A stretch of DNA of 11,254 nucleotides from NCBI GenBank assembly GCA_038326995.1, contig JBBQKP010000105.1, forward strand, positions 1 through 11,254, in the 5' to 3' direction. Position numbers and translations under genes: made by a program. The first letter of the stretch is position 1; the number at the start of each line of letters is the position of its first letter. The notes under the pieces were generated by a model. The model ran no database searches, had not been told where the DNA came from, and saw only the letters and a list, made by a program, of their open reading frames with translations. This DNA is from JBBQKP01 sp038326995 (GTDB taxonomy: Bacteria > Planctomycetota > Phycisphaerae > Tepidisphaerales > Tepidisphaeraceae). Below, one piece after another: positions 5,379-11,254 of the stretch.

Positions 5379-5801
5379 TCACGCACTCTCTTTTGCATAC
5401 GCCTCTTTTTCAAACGCCTCTTTTTCAAACGGATTTTCGAAATACACATCCCTGCCTCGAATCGCGCACCAAATTGAGCACGCGAGATATGCGGGAATGA
5501 ACATCGGGCCCCACCGCTCGTATTGTCGCACATGGACGCGCTCGTGCGATCGAGTGCTGTTCAGCGCGTCACGCGACACCGCGATCACGACATGGCCCAG
5601 CGTCATGGCCGACGCTCCGCCCTTTGGCAAGACCAGATTTCTCAGCACCCACCTCGCGAATCCGCCGCTCACTTCCAATACGCCAGTGTGAATCCTGCAC
5701 GAGCCGCCCGTGCACCAGCTCAAAATCGCCGCGATCAGCCCAATGACCGACCCGGGCGAAGACCAGACATAAAGAAGCAGTCGCATGAAGAGTTGGTCCA
5801 T
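5379..5801 (-). CDS. Membrane protein with HExxH motif (putative zinc peptidase-like), function unknown
   Basis: The 140-residue protein belongs to a conserved bacterial family I recognise by SHERVHVRQYERWGP (85-99), GRD (116-118) and ENPFE (122-126), but whose function I do not know. HERVH at 86-90 fits the HExxH zinc-metallopeptidase signature, with several later Glu residues as possible third ligands. Hydrophobic segments lie at about 7-29 and 98-114. GHVVIAVS (69-76) precedes the motif. The C-terminus holds a perfect five-residue duplication, FEKEA twice, from a 15-base tandem repeat at 5399-5428. The ATG at 5801 follows the upstream isomerase-type gene by 12 bases, so the two are probably co-transcribed. 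Peptidase activity is not established. Confidence 0.75.
   Translation of the reverse strand: MDQLFMRLLLYVWSSPGSVIGLIAAILSWCTGGSCRIHTGVLEVSGGFARWVLRNLVLPKGGASAMTLGHVVIAVSRDALNSTRSHERVHVRQYERWGPMFIPAYLACSIWCAIRGRDVYFENPFEKEAFEKEAYAKESA
5399..5428. repeat. Perfect 15-base tandem duplication
   Basis: ACGCCTCTTTTTCAA occurs at 5399-5413 and again at 5414-5428 without a mismatch. It lies inside the 3' end of the minus-strand HExxH protein gene and adds five residues without changing the frame. The absence of differences suggests it is recent. Confidence 0.9.
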
Positions 5802-5813
5802 GACAAACCAGCT

Positions 5814-6656
5814 CTATACGGCCGACGTCGATGACTCGCCGCGCTCCCAATCGACAAAGGCCTGCTTCACACGACCGGTCATGTACTCGCACACTTTGAA
5901 CAAATCCGCCACCGGAACATCAGTGTGCGGGATGCTGTGCATATATCGCTGCGGCCCGAACTCGGGCGTCACGCTCATCGTGCTACTTCCCAGGCTCTTC
6001 TGCGTCGTGAAAATCGTTCGCCACCATCCCATGTGCGCATCAACCGCGTACTGATATTCGGGCGCGCTGGGGTCGGGCACTTGCGGCCCGTGTTCGAAGC
6101 CCACGCGCGCGTGAAGGTGAATCGTGTGTCTGGCAACCTGCCTGATGATCTCGCCGCAATCGGGCAAAAGCCTCTCGGTGACGCACACCCAGTGCGACAA
6201 GTCCGTGCAAAGGCGAAGCTGCGGGAACTCGTCGAGGAGATCGCGCGTGATCCAAGGATTAAAAAAGATTCGCCCGCGGTGCGTTTCGTGACCGACTGCA
6301 ACCGGACACGTCTTTTCGAACTCGACGACGCGCGTATAAAAATCTCGCGATTGCGAAAGTGAAAACGCGTCGCTGCCAGTGTGGGCGGTCATTTGCTTCA
6401 CGCCCAAAGAATGGCCCTGTTCGATCTGCGATGTGAATGAATCAAAATGGGCGCTAGCGCCGTCGCCGCCGGTGAACGCCATCGCGTACCACTCCATACC
6501 ACGATCGGCCAGCGCGGTGGCAAACTCACGCGACTCGCCCTGACTTCCCATCATCGGCGACTCGATCGCCGCGTACCCGAGTTTGTGGAACCTTTCCACA
6601 TCCTGCATCGGCGAGAGCGTCGAACCCCAAAGATGTCGAACCATTTTCAATTTCAT
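5814..6656 (-). CDS. Sugar-phosphate isomerase/epimerase-type TIM-barrel protein
   Basis: Starting at the ATG at 6656 the product has 280 residues, a usual size for xylose-isomerase-like TIM barrels (AP endonuclease 2 family). The frame is open back to 6767, but those extra residues look non-native and would overlap the divergent yggS start. AGGAG lies ten bases before the 6656 ATG. Candidate metal ligands at the ends of barrel strands are E124 (GHETHRGR), D152 (CTDLSHW), H182 (IHLHARVGFEHGPQ) and E232 (TPEFGPQRYMH), in the E-D-H-E order of the fold. Enzymes of this group isomerise or epimerise sugars or act as dehydratases; the exact substrate cannot be read from sequence. It is followed closely by the HExxH membrane protein gene and diverges from yggS across an 80-bp gap. 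Confidence 0.85.
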   Translation of the reverse strand: MKLKMVRHLWGSTLSPMQDVERFHKLGYAAIESPMMGSQGESREFATALADRGMEWYAMAFTGGDGASAHFDSFTSQIEQGHSLGVKQMTAHTGSDAFSLSQSRDFYTRVVEFEKTCPVAVGHETHRGRIFFNPWITRDLLDEFPQLRLCTDLSHWVCVTERLLPDCGEIIRQVARHTIHLHARVGFEHGPQVPDPSAPEYQYAVDAHMGWWRTIFTTQKSLGSSTMSVTPEFGPQRYMHSIPHTDVPVADLFKVCEYMTGRVKQAFVDWERGESSTSAV

Positions 6657-6736
6657 CTGCCCTATGCTCCTGTAAGGAATGCGGTAACGTATACCAATCA
6701 AATAGGAAATACGGAAGTTATCTGAAAGGACTTCGA

Positions 6737-7534
6737 TTGACAGGCAAACCATCCACAACCCACACACCCGCGCCGACGACGCTTCGAGATCGCATCACGC
6801 AGATCAAAGAGCGCATCGCCGCCGCGTGCGCGAAAGCGAAGCGCGACCCGAGTGAGATCACGCTGGTGACGGTGTCGAAGTATGCCGCTCCAGAGCTTAT
6901 CCGCGAGTCGCTCGCTTTTGGTCTAACGGATCTGGGCGAGAATCGCGTGCCCCAGCTCGTTCAGCGTGCCGCCCAGATCAATGAATACCACACCAGGCGC
7001 GTCGCCAGCGACGGTGAAGGGTTCGGTAAGAAGCTGCGCTGGCACATGGTCGGGCATCTGCAGCGCAACAAAGTCAAGCAGCTTTTGCCCGCCGTCTCTC
7101 TCATCCACAGCGTGGATTCGCTCAGGCTCGCCGAGGAGATCGACACTCAGGCGGGCCGGCTCGAGAAGAAGATTTCGATTCTGCTTCAGGTCAACGCCAG
7201 CGAAGAGTCACAGAAATCTGGAATCGCCGTCGGCGCGGTCGTCGCGCTGGCGGAGCAAATCGACACGATGGAAAACATTCAGATCGCCGGCCTGATGACC
7301 ATGGCCCAGCACGGCGCCGCCGAATCCGACATCAGGCACACCTTCTCCCGCGTCCGCGAAATCTACGATGAAATGAAGTTCCAGAAAATCGGCAAGCAAC
7401 ACCTGCGTCACCTCTCAATGGGCATGACCGACGACTTCGAATTCGCCATTCTCGAAGGCGCGACCATCGTTCGCATCGGCAGCGCGATCTTCGGCGGGCT
7501 TTCTGACGCCACGGAACAACCTGAAGAGGACTAA
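6737..7534 (+). CDS. yggS: YggS-family pyridoxal phosphate homeostasis protein
   Basis: The 265-residue protein carries the marks of the YggS/PLPBP family. VTVSKYA holds the PLP-binding lysine (K48), GENRVPQ follows, and then come HMVGHLQRNKVKQLLP, HSVDS, LLQVNASEESQKSGI, IAGLMTMA, and LSMGMTDDFEFAILEGATIVRIGSAIFG near the end. The family binds PLP as a single alanine-racemase-like barrel, has no known catalytic activity, and buffers cellular vitamin B6. The start is a TTG at 6737, supported by AAAGGA (6725-6730) six bases upstream. An insertion-like stretch before the HMVGH motif (about 88-101) makes it slightly longer than the usual ~230 residues, together with a short polar N-terminal extension. 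It stands alone on the plus strand, divergent from the TIM-barrel gene, with a hairpin just after its stop. Confidence 0.95.
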   Translation: MTGKPSTTHTPAPTTLRDRITQIKERIAAACAKAKRDPSEITLVTVSKYAAPELIRESLAFGLTDLGENRVPQLVQRAAQINEYHTRRVASDGEGFGKKLRWHMVGHLQRNKVKQLLPAVSLIHSVDSLRLAEEIDTQAGRLEKKISILLQVNASEESQKSGIAVGAVVALAEQIDTMENIQIAGLMTMAQHGAAESDIRHTFSRVREIYDEMKFQKIGKQHLRHLSMGMTDDFEFAILEGATIVRIGSAIFGGLSDATEQPEED

Positions 7535-7537
7535 GCG

Positions 7538-7554
7538 TCGGATGAACCATCCGA
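7538..7554. terminator. Hairpin just after yggS, terminator-like
   Basis: TCGGATG (7538-7544) and CATCCGA (7548-7554) form a perfect 7-base-pair stem with a 3-base loop, starting four bases after the stop codon. There is no T run after it, so termination is uncertain; it could protect the mRNA end. Confidence 0.35.
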
Positions 7555-7638
7555 TGTACCGTCCGATCACTTGTCGTCGCGCTCTGGACCGTCCGTCAGG
7601 ACACATGCCAAACGTGACCAGGTGAATCAAAATAAAGA

Positions 7639-7670
7639 GGGTTCGCGACAGAACCCGTGCAAAAATTTTT
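7639..7670 (+). terminator. Hairpin with A/T tract before the envelope cluster
   Basis: GGGTTC (7639-7644) and GAACCC (7651-7656) form a 6-base-pair stem with a 6-base loop. GTGC, five A's and five T's follow and run directly into the ATG at 7671. It may end read-through from yggS. Since the T run abuts the next start codon, it could instead shape that gene's translation. Confidence 0.4.
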
Positions 7671-7973
7671 ATGTTCAATGATCCGTTTCATTTCTTTCGC
7701 TGGGTATTGACGATTTTCGTCACCGTGTATGCCAGCGTCCTCTCGCTTCAGATTGCCTACAGCTACTACGTCTGGCTCGCGTCGCGAGACAAATACATGT
7801 CATTGCTCAGGCAATATGTCATCGTTCAAGGCCTGCGTCTTCGCGCCCGCCGCTTCGCGGGCGATGCACTGATCTGCATCCTTTTGACTGTCGCGCTCGG
7901 GTGCATGTTCGTCGCACAGTTTCAGCTCGATCACATTCAGCAGACGCTTCGTTATGTCCAATCTCCCCGCTGA
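7671..7973 (+). CDS. Small two-helix membrane protein, function unknown
   Basis: The 100-residue product has two probable membrane helices, about 12-34 and 65-84. Between them is a basic stretch (residues 56-61, RLRARR) that should face the cytoplasm. No family is recognised. The ATG at 7671 follows an A/T tract and has no Shine-Dalgarno; its end overlaps the next gene by 20 bases, which strongly suggests coupled translation. The partnership with the membrane-anchored coiled-coil protein downstream, and with LPS genes after it, points to a role at the inner membrane, but this is inference from position. Confidence 0.75.
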   Translation: MFNDPFHFFRWVLTIFVTVYASVLSLQIAYSYYVWLASRDKYMSLLRQYVIVQGLRLRARRFAGDALICILLTVALGCMFVAQFQLDHIQQTLRYVQSPR

Positions 7974-9021
7974 ACCCCAACAACAGCCTTTGCAAGCAAA
8001 CGGCGATTCGAACAAGACGCCGGCAGTCGCGTCCGCGCCCATCGCATCGCCGGCCGTGCTCGCAACCATTACTCCCGCCGCATCATCGACGCTCAGCGCA
8101 GGAACGATTACTGCAATCAGCTCGTCCGCGGCATCTGCTGCGACATCCGTCACATCCGCATCCGCACCAAGCAGCCCGACAACAACCTCCTCAATTCCGC
8201 TCGCGCCGGGCACTTTACAACTCAAGGATTTGCCCTTGCCAAGACTCGCCGCGCTCGCGGAAGAATTGGGCGTCGACGTCACGCAGCACAAGACGCACGC
8301 GTCACTCGTCGCCGCGACGTTTGATCGGCGCAGCCTGATCGCATCACTCGATCGTGAGGCGCTGGTCGACATCCTGAAGTGGGCACGTCGGCCGATCGTG
8401 CTCAATGCGTCGCGCGAGCAACTCGCCGTCGAAATCGTCGAGATCAAATCCATGCGATTTGCGGGCCTGTCGCAGCGCGGCCTCGTCGCACTCGCCCGGC
8501 TGCGCGGCGCGAACCGCATTACGGAGACCACACCTGTCGATGACGTCATCTATCGCCTGAAAAAGCAGGAAGGTTTCTTCGCCAAGATCGGCCGCAAGCG
8601 ACGGGCACTCGTCGGCAGTGTCGTCGCGAAATTGATCGGCGACACGGGCCCGACCGACGCACAGACATCCAATTCCGCCCGACCGGCCGGCGACGCGGCG
8701 CGCGACGCTTCGTTTCATCATGCCCAGGACGACACGCGTGCGCTCAGGCATGAGATCGAAGAGCAAGGACTCGTCGCCGGGCTCACAAGCCGCGTCAAAC
8801 GCTCCGCCGACGCGTACATCAACCAGAAGCTCGATGAAATCGAGCAGCGAATCGATCGCAAACTCGATGAGATCGACCGACGACTCGCCGAGTGGCGCGA
8901 CAAGGAAATCGCCAACCGAATCCGCATCTTGAAAATCACGCTCTGGGTCAGTGTGATCGTCGCGGGCGTATCGCTGCTTTACTCCTACGTTCACGTCTAT
9001 TTCTGGAACTACTTTCGGTAG
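7954..9021 (+). CDS. Coiled-coil protein with C-terminal membrane anchor and a Rho-N/SAP-like segment
   Basis: The 355-residue protein has three parts. Residues 1-87 are low-complexity Ala/Ser/Thr/Pro. Residues about 88-185 are helical; LQLKDLPLPRLAALAEELGV (88-107) looks like a Rho-termination-factor N-terminal or SAP-type helix-extension motif. The end is a charged coiled coil with two copies of an 11-residue unit, QKLDEIEQRID (291-301) and RKLDEIDRRLA (302-312), then a membrane helix at about 326-346. I recall similar coiled-coil plus anchor proteins in planctomycetes, with no known function. The start overlaps the preceding gene by 20 bases, and the next gene begins nine bases after the stop, so it sits inside one operon. 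A cytoplasmic, membrane-tethered scaffold is inferred. Nucleic-acid binding by the helical segment is only a possibility. Confidence 0.75.
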   Translation: MSNLPAEPQQQPLQANGDSNKTPAVASAPIASPAVLATITPAASSTLSAGTITAISSSAASAATSVTSASAPSSPTTTSSIPLAPGTLQLKDLPLPRLAALAEELGVDVTQHKTHASLVAATFDRRSLIASLDREALVDILKWARRPIVLNASREQLAVEIVEIKSMRFAGLSQRGLVALARLRGANRITETTPVDDVIYRLKKQEGFFAKIGRKRRALVGSVVAKLIGDTGPTDAQTSNSARPAGDAARDASFHHAQDDTRALRHEIEEQGLVAGLTSRVKRSADAYINQKLDEIEQRIDRKLDEIDRRLAEWRDKEIANRIRILKITLWVSVIVAGVSLLYSYVHVYFWNYFR

Positions 9022-9030
9022 AATTTTGCC

Positions 9031-10425
9031 TTGAGCTCACAGCACCAACTGCTCTCGCTCCTGGGCGACTTTCATAACGTCGCCTCACGCATGACGCCCT
9101 TCGAAACCGGCGGAGTGCAGGCTTGGCGATTCACGTTCAACGATGTCGAGCACGTCCTTCACTTTCACACCGTCAAAGGAAGCGCCGCAAAGGAGTTCGC
9201 CGCGCTCAAACGCTTTCAGGACCTCGCCCTGCCCGCGCCTCGTGTCATCGCCTTGCTCAGCGGATTCATCATCGACGCCAGACGCGGCGACGCCACCATC
9301 CTCACCTCACTCTCCACCGCAACGCGCCTCGACACCATAAACCCCTACAACCTTTCGACCAGTCAGAACGCGTCCATCCGCAGTCAACTCGTTGATCTCC
9401 TCAAGGCCTGTCACCGCCACCAATGCTGCCCGCGTCCGCTCACACTCTCGCGGTTCGCGCTCAAGCAAGACGGTTCCCTCATTGTTCTGCCCGGCAACAC
9501 CTTTCCCGCGGGCTTCGTAAGCACTTTGCGTCTGGGTGAACTCGCATCCAGCGCCCTGTTCGCGACAACCCGCGCGCAGCGGCTTCGCATCTGGAACACT
9601 TTTCGAGAAGGCGAGCGCGTTCCCGCCGACCGTTCACTGTTCGCTCGCGCCGCGACCAATCACGCGGGCCGAGCGATCGAGATCGGCGGTCAATCTGGAA
9701 CAATTCGCACTGCGGTTTTCCCCGGAAGCTGGTGGTCGAAGTTCGCCATCACACCCCCGGCCGCTTCCGATCTTCGCGCCATCGAGCAGGAGCTACACGC
9801 CGATTCCAACACCCCAACTTCGGCCACGATCAAATCCGATTCGAGTGGCACCGTGCGACTCATTCACATCGGCGGCGTCGAAGTCGTCGTCAAGTCTCCC
9901 CTCACTCGCCCCGGCCTGAAGACCGCGATCGCTCGCTTCCGAACATCGCGCGTCCGGCGCGTTTGGAAAAAAGCTCACACCCTTCTCGCCCGCGGATTTG
10001 CGGTTGAAATGCCGCTCTTCGTGCTCGACTCTGCTCCTGGCAATCCTGGCAAGCCCGGCGTGATCGCATTTGAAAAAGTGCCGGGAACTGTCTTGGCGCT
10101 GCTTGATTTTGATCTTCTCTCTCGCGAGTCACGCGAGATGATGTTCGTTCGACTGGGCACGTTCATTCGCCGAATTGAAGCGCAAAGGTGGTCGCACTTT
10201 GATACTAAGAGCAGCAACTGGATTATCTCGACCAGCATCACGGGAGAGTTGATCCCCGTGATGATCGACTGCGACGGCGTGCGGTTTTATCCGTGGCGCG
10301 GGTTTGCCATTCGGCGTTTGCTAAGGTCGCTCGACGAACACCCGAAATTCAAGCCAATAGATCGCAAGCAAGTCTGGTTCGGGTACAACCACTCATCCGG
10401 ACAATCGCCCGCAGGTTCCGCATGA
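9031..10425 (+). CDS. Kdo/WaaP-type lipopolysaccharide kinase with degenerate N-terminal kinase-like half
   Basis: The 464-residue product shows a protein-kinase-like domain of the LPS kinase group in its C-terminal half. VEVVVKSP carries the likely ATP lysine K288. RTSRVRRVWKKAHTLLARG (304-322) follows, then HFDTKSSNW (389-397) as catalytic loop (D391, N396), and MIDCDG (411-416) in the DFG position. Such enzymes phosphorylate heptose or Kdo in the LPS inner core at the inner membrane. The first ~200 residues look like a second, decayed copy: a RTLRIW-type end (about 181-191), and CHRHQCCPRPLTLSRFAL where the HRD loop would be, without the Asp. The TTG at 9031 is the likely start, nine bases after the previous stop, with weak Shine-Dalgarno; an ATG at 9091 is an alternative. 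The stop overlaps the next ATG (ATGA). Confidence 0.75.
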   Translation: MSSQHQLLSLLGDFHNVASRMTPFETGGVQAWRFTFNDVEHVLHFHTVKGSAAKEFAALKRFQDLALPAPRVIALLSGFIIDARRGDATILTSLSTATRLDTINPYNLSTSQNASIRSQLVDLLKACHRHQCCPRPLTLSRFALKQDGSLIVLPGNTFPAGFVSTLRLGELASSALFATTRAQRLRIWNTFREGERVPADRSLFARAATNHAGRAIEIGGQSGTIRTAVFPGSWWSKFAITPPAASDLRAIEQELHADSNTPTSATIKSDSSGTVRLIHIGGVEVVVKSPLTRPGLKTAIARFRTSRVRRVWKKAHTLLARGFAVEMPLFVLDSAPGNPGKPGVIAFEKVPGTVLALLDFDLLSRESREMMFVRLGTFIRRIEAQRWSHFDTKSSNWIISTSITGELIPVMIDCDGVRFYPWRGFAIRRLLRSLDEHPKFKPIDRKQVWFGYNHSSGQSPAGSA

Positions 10426-11254
10426 CCACGCCCTCCCGAATCCTCATCATCAAGCCCAGTGCACTGGGAGACGTCGTCCACGGCCTACCTGTTCTGCGCC
10501 TGCTTCGCGCACGTTTTCCCGATGCACAAATCGACTGGCTCATCGCACGGCCGTTCGCGAGCCTGATCGAGGGTCATCCCGATCTGAACAACCTCATTGA
10601 ACTTGATCGAAATCCGCGTGCGTTTTTACGCCTCGCATGGACCCTTCGATCGGCATCGTATGATTGGGCCATCGATTTGCAGGGATTGGCTCGCAGTGCA
10701 GTGCTCACATTTGCCACGCGTGCCGCCGTGCGTGTCGGCTTCGCTTACGCCAGAGAGCTCGCGCCGCTCGCGTACAACCAGCGCGTGGCCGCACGCGAGG
10801 CGGGTCGTCACGCGGTCGAGCGTTATCTCGATGTCGCCGAACATCTGGGCTGCGATCGCGGGCCAGTCGAATTCGTCTTTGCCAGCACGCCCGCCGACCT
10901 CGCTTTCGTCAATGATCGCACGCAGCACCTCGGGCCCTTCGCCGTCATCGCGCCCGGCACGAACTGGCCGAGCAAACGCTGGCCGGTCGAACATTTCGCC
11001 ACGCTCTCAGCTTCTCTCAAAGACAAAGGTTTTTCGATCGTGATCGTCGGCGGTAATGACGCGGTCGAAATCGCCAAGTCCATTCCGTGCGATCTCAATC
11101 TCGCTGGCAGCACCACGCTCAAACAGCTCGTCGAGTTACTCGGCGCCGCGTCCATCGTCGTCGCCAATGACAGCGGCCCGATGCACATCGCCTCAGCGCT
11201 CGGCACGCCGCTGGTCGTCCCGTTCGGCCCGACCGATGCGAATCTCACCGGCCC
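10422..11254 (+). CDS. Family 9 glycosyltransferase, ADP-heptose:LPS heptosyltransferase type (partial)
   Basis: From the ATG at 10422 the frame stays open to the window edge, giving about 277 residues of an expected ~340. The N-terminus ILIIKPSALGDVVHGLPVLR is typical of WaaC/WaaF-type enzymes. It is followed by DWLIARPF, DLQGLARSA, VIAPGTNWPSKRWPVEHFA, VIVGG, then VANDSGPMHIASALGTPLV and FGPTDANLTG. These are the GT-B nucleotide-sugar site motifs of family 9, in the expected order. The enzyme adds heptose to the LPS inner core, or a related sugar to an outer-membrane glycolipid. The start codon overlaps the kinase stop in an ATGA, so the two are translationally coupled, and the pairing of heptosyltransferase and heptose/Kdo kinase is the usual LPS-core arrangement. 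The C-terminus lies outside the window. Confidence 0.95.
   Translation, partial: MTTPSRILIIKPSALGDVVHGLPVLRLLRARFPDAQIDWLIARPFASLIEGHPDLNNLIELDRNPRAFLRLAWTLRSASYDWAIDLQGLARSAVLTFATRAAVRVGFAYARELAPLAYNQRVAAREAGRHAVERYLDVAEHLGCDRGPVEFVFASTPADLAFVNDRTQHLGPFAVIAPGTNWPSKRWPVEHFATLSASLKDKGFSIVIVGGNDAVEIAKSIPCDLNLAGSTTLKQLVELLGAASIVVANDSGPMHIASALGTPLVVPFGPTDANLTG

Noticed and set aside
6657..6767. N-terminal extension of the TIM-barrel gene to 6767
   Set aside because: The extra 37 residues look non-native, overlap the yggS start, and the ATG at 6656 has an AGGAG upstream.
7800..8549. Minus-strand ORF of 249 codons, Ser/Ala-rich
   Set aside because: It is antisense to the coiled-coil gene; its composition reflects the GC-rich codon pattern of the true frame.
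1..11254. CRISPR array, integrase, transposase or toxin-antitoxin pair
   Set aside because: No regularly spaced repeats, no recognisable recombinase motif and no paired small genes of that kind were found on either strand.

Overview
The window looks like a chromosomal piece of a planctomycete, probably close to the Phycisphaerae, and perhaps from a metagenome assembly. The basis is a set of lineage-typical features: two short ORFs with an LEPR-XLL-type N-terminal motif, an exported PEP-CTERM protein, a coiled-coil/membrane protein of a type I associate with planctomycetes, and LPS-core genes. Coding is GC-rich from about 2.4 kb onward. The first 2 kb looks more A/T-rich, gene-poor and degraded. 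Lineage is inferred from protein character only.

Left part (1-2160). The first ~155 bases encode a fragment of an AsmA-family protein on the plus strand. It stops making sense near 150-160, where the opposite strand begins to encode an RTX-like LEPR-XLL protein. This is either an assembly chimera or a rearrangement. Two short minus-strand LEPR-XLL ORFs follow. The second (644-984) has its best ATG and Shine-Dalgarno out of frame with the rest across a run of nine C's, so it is either phase-variable, broken, or misread. A tRNA with anticodon CAT (1188-1260, Ile2-like) comes next, then about 540 bp without a confident gene, then a minus-strand stand-alone LigD-type 3'-phosphoesterase-domain protein.

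Middle part (2160-5320). A control region with two inverted repeats precedes a secreted PEP-CTERM protein, which is closed by a strong terminator. A small secreted proline-rich protein follows, with its own putative promoter and terminator. Then come a four-helix membrane protein and a bactofilin-like beta-repeat protein, 21 bp apart and probably co-transcribed.

Right part (5379-11254). A minus-strand pair encodes a sugar-phosphate-isomerase-type TIM barrel and a membrane protein with an HExxH motif. It diverges from a plus-strand YggS-type PLP protein. A tight plus-strand cluster then reads: a small two-helix membrane protein, a coiled-coil protein with a C-terminal membrane anchor (20-bp overlap), a protein with a Kdo/WaaP-type kinase domain preceded by a degenerate kinase-like half, and a family 9 glycosyltransferase (LPS heptosyltransferase type, ATGA overlap) that runs off the right edge. 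This cluster points to outer-membrane glycolipid assembly.

No CRISPR array, rRNA, integrase or insertion sequence was seen. The main items for a second look are the poly-C frameshift, the junction near base 155, the inverted repeat bracketing a putative -10 element, the pseudokinase-kinase fusion, and the HExxH membrane protein with a fresh 15-bp tandem duplication.
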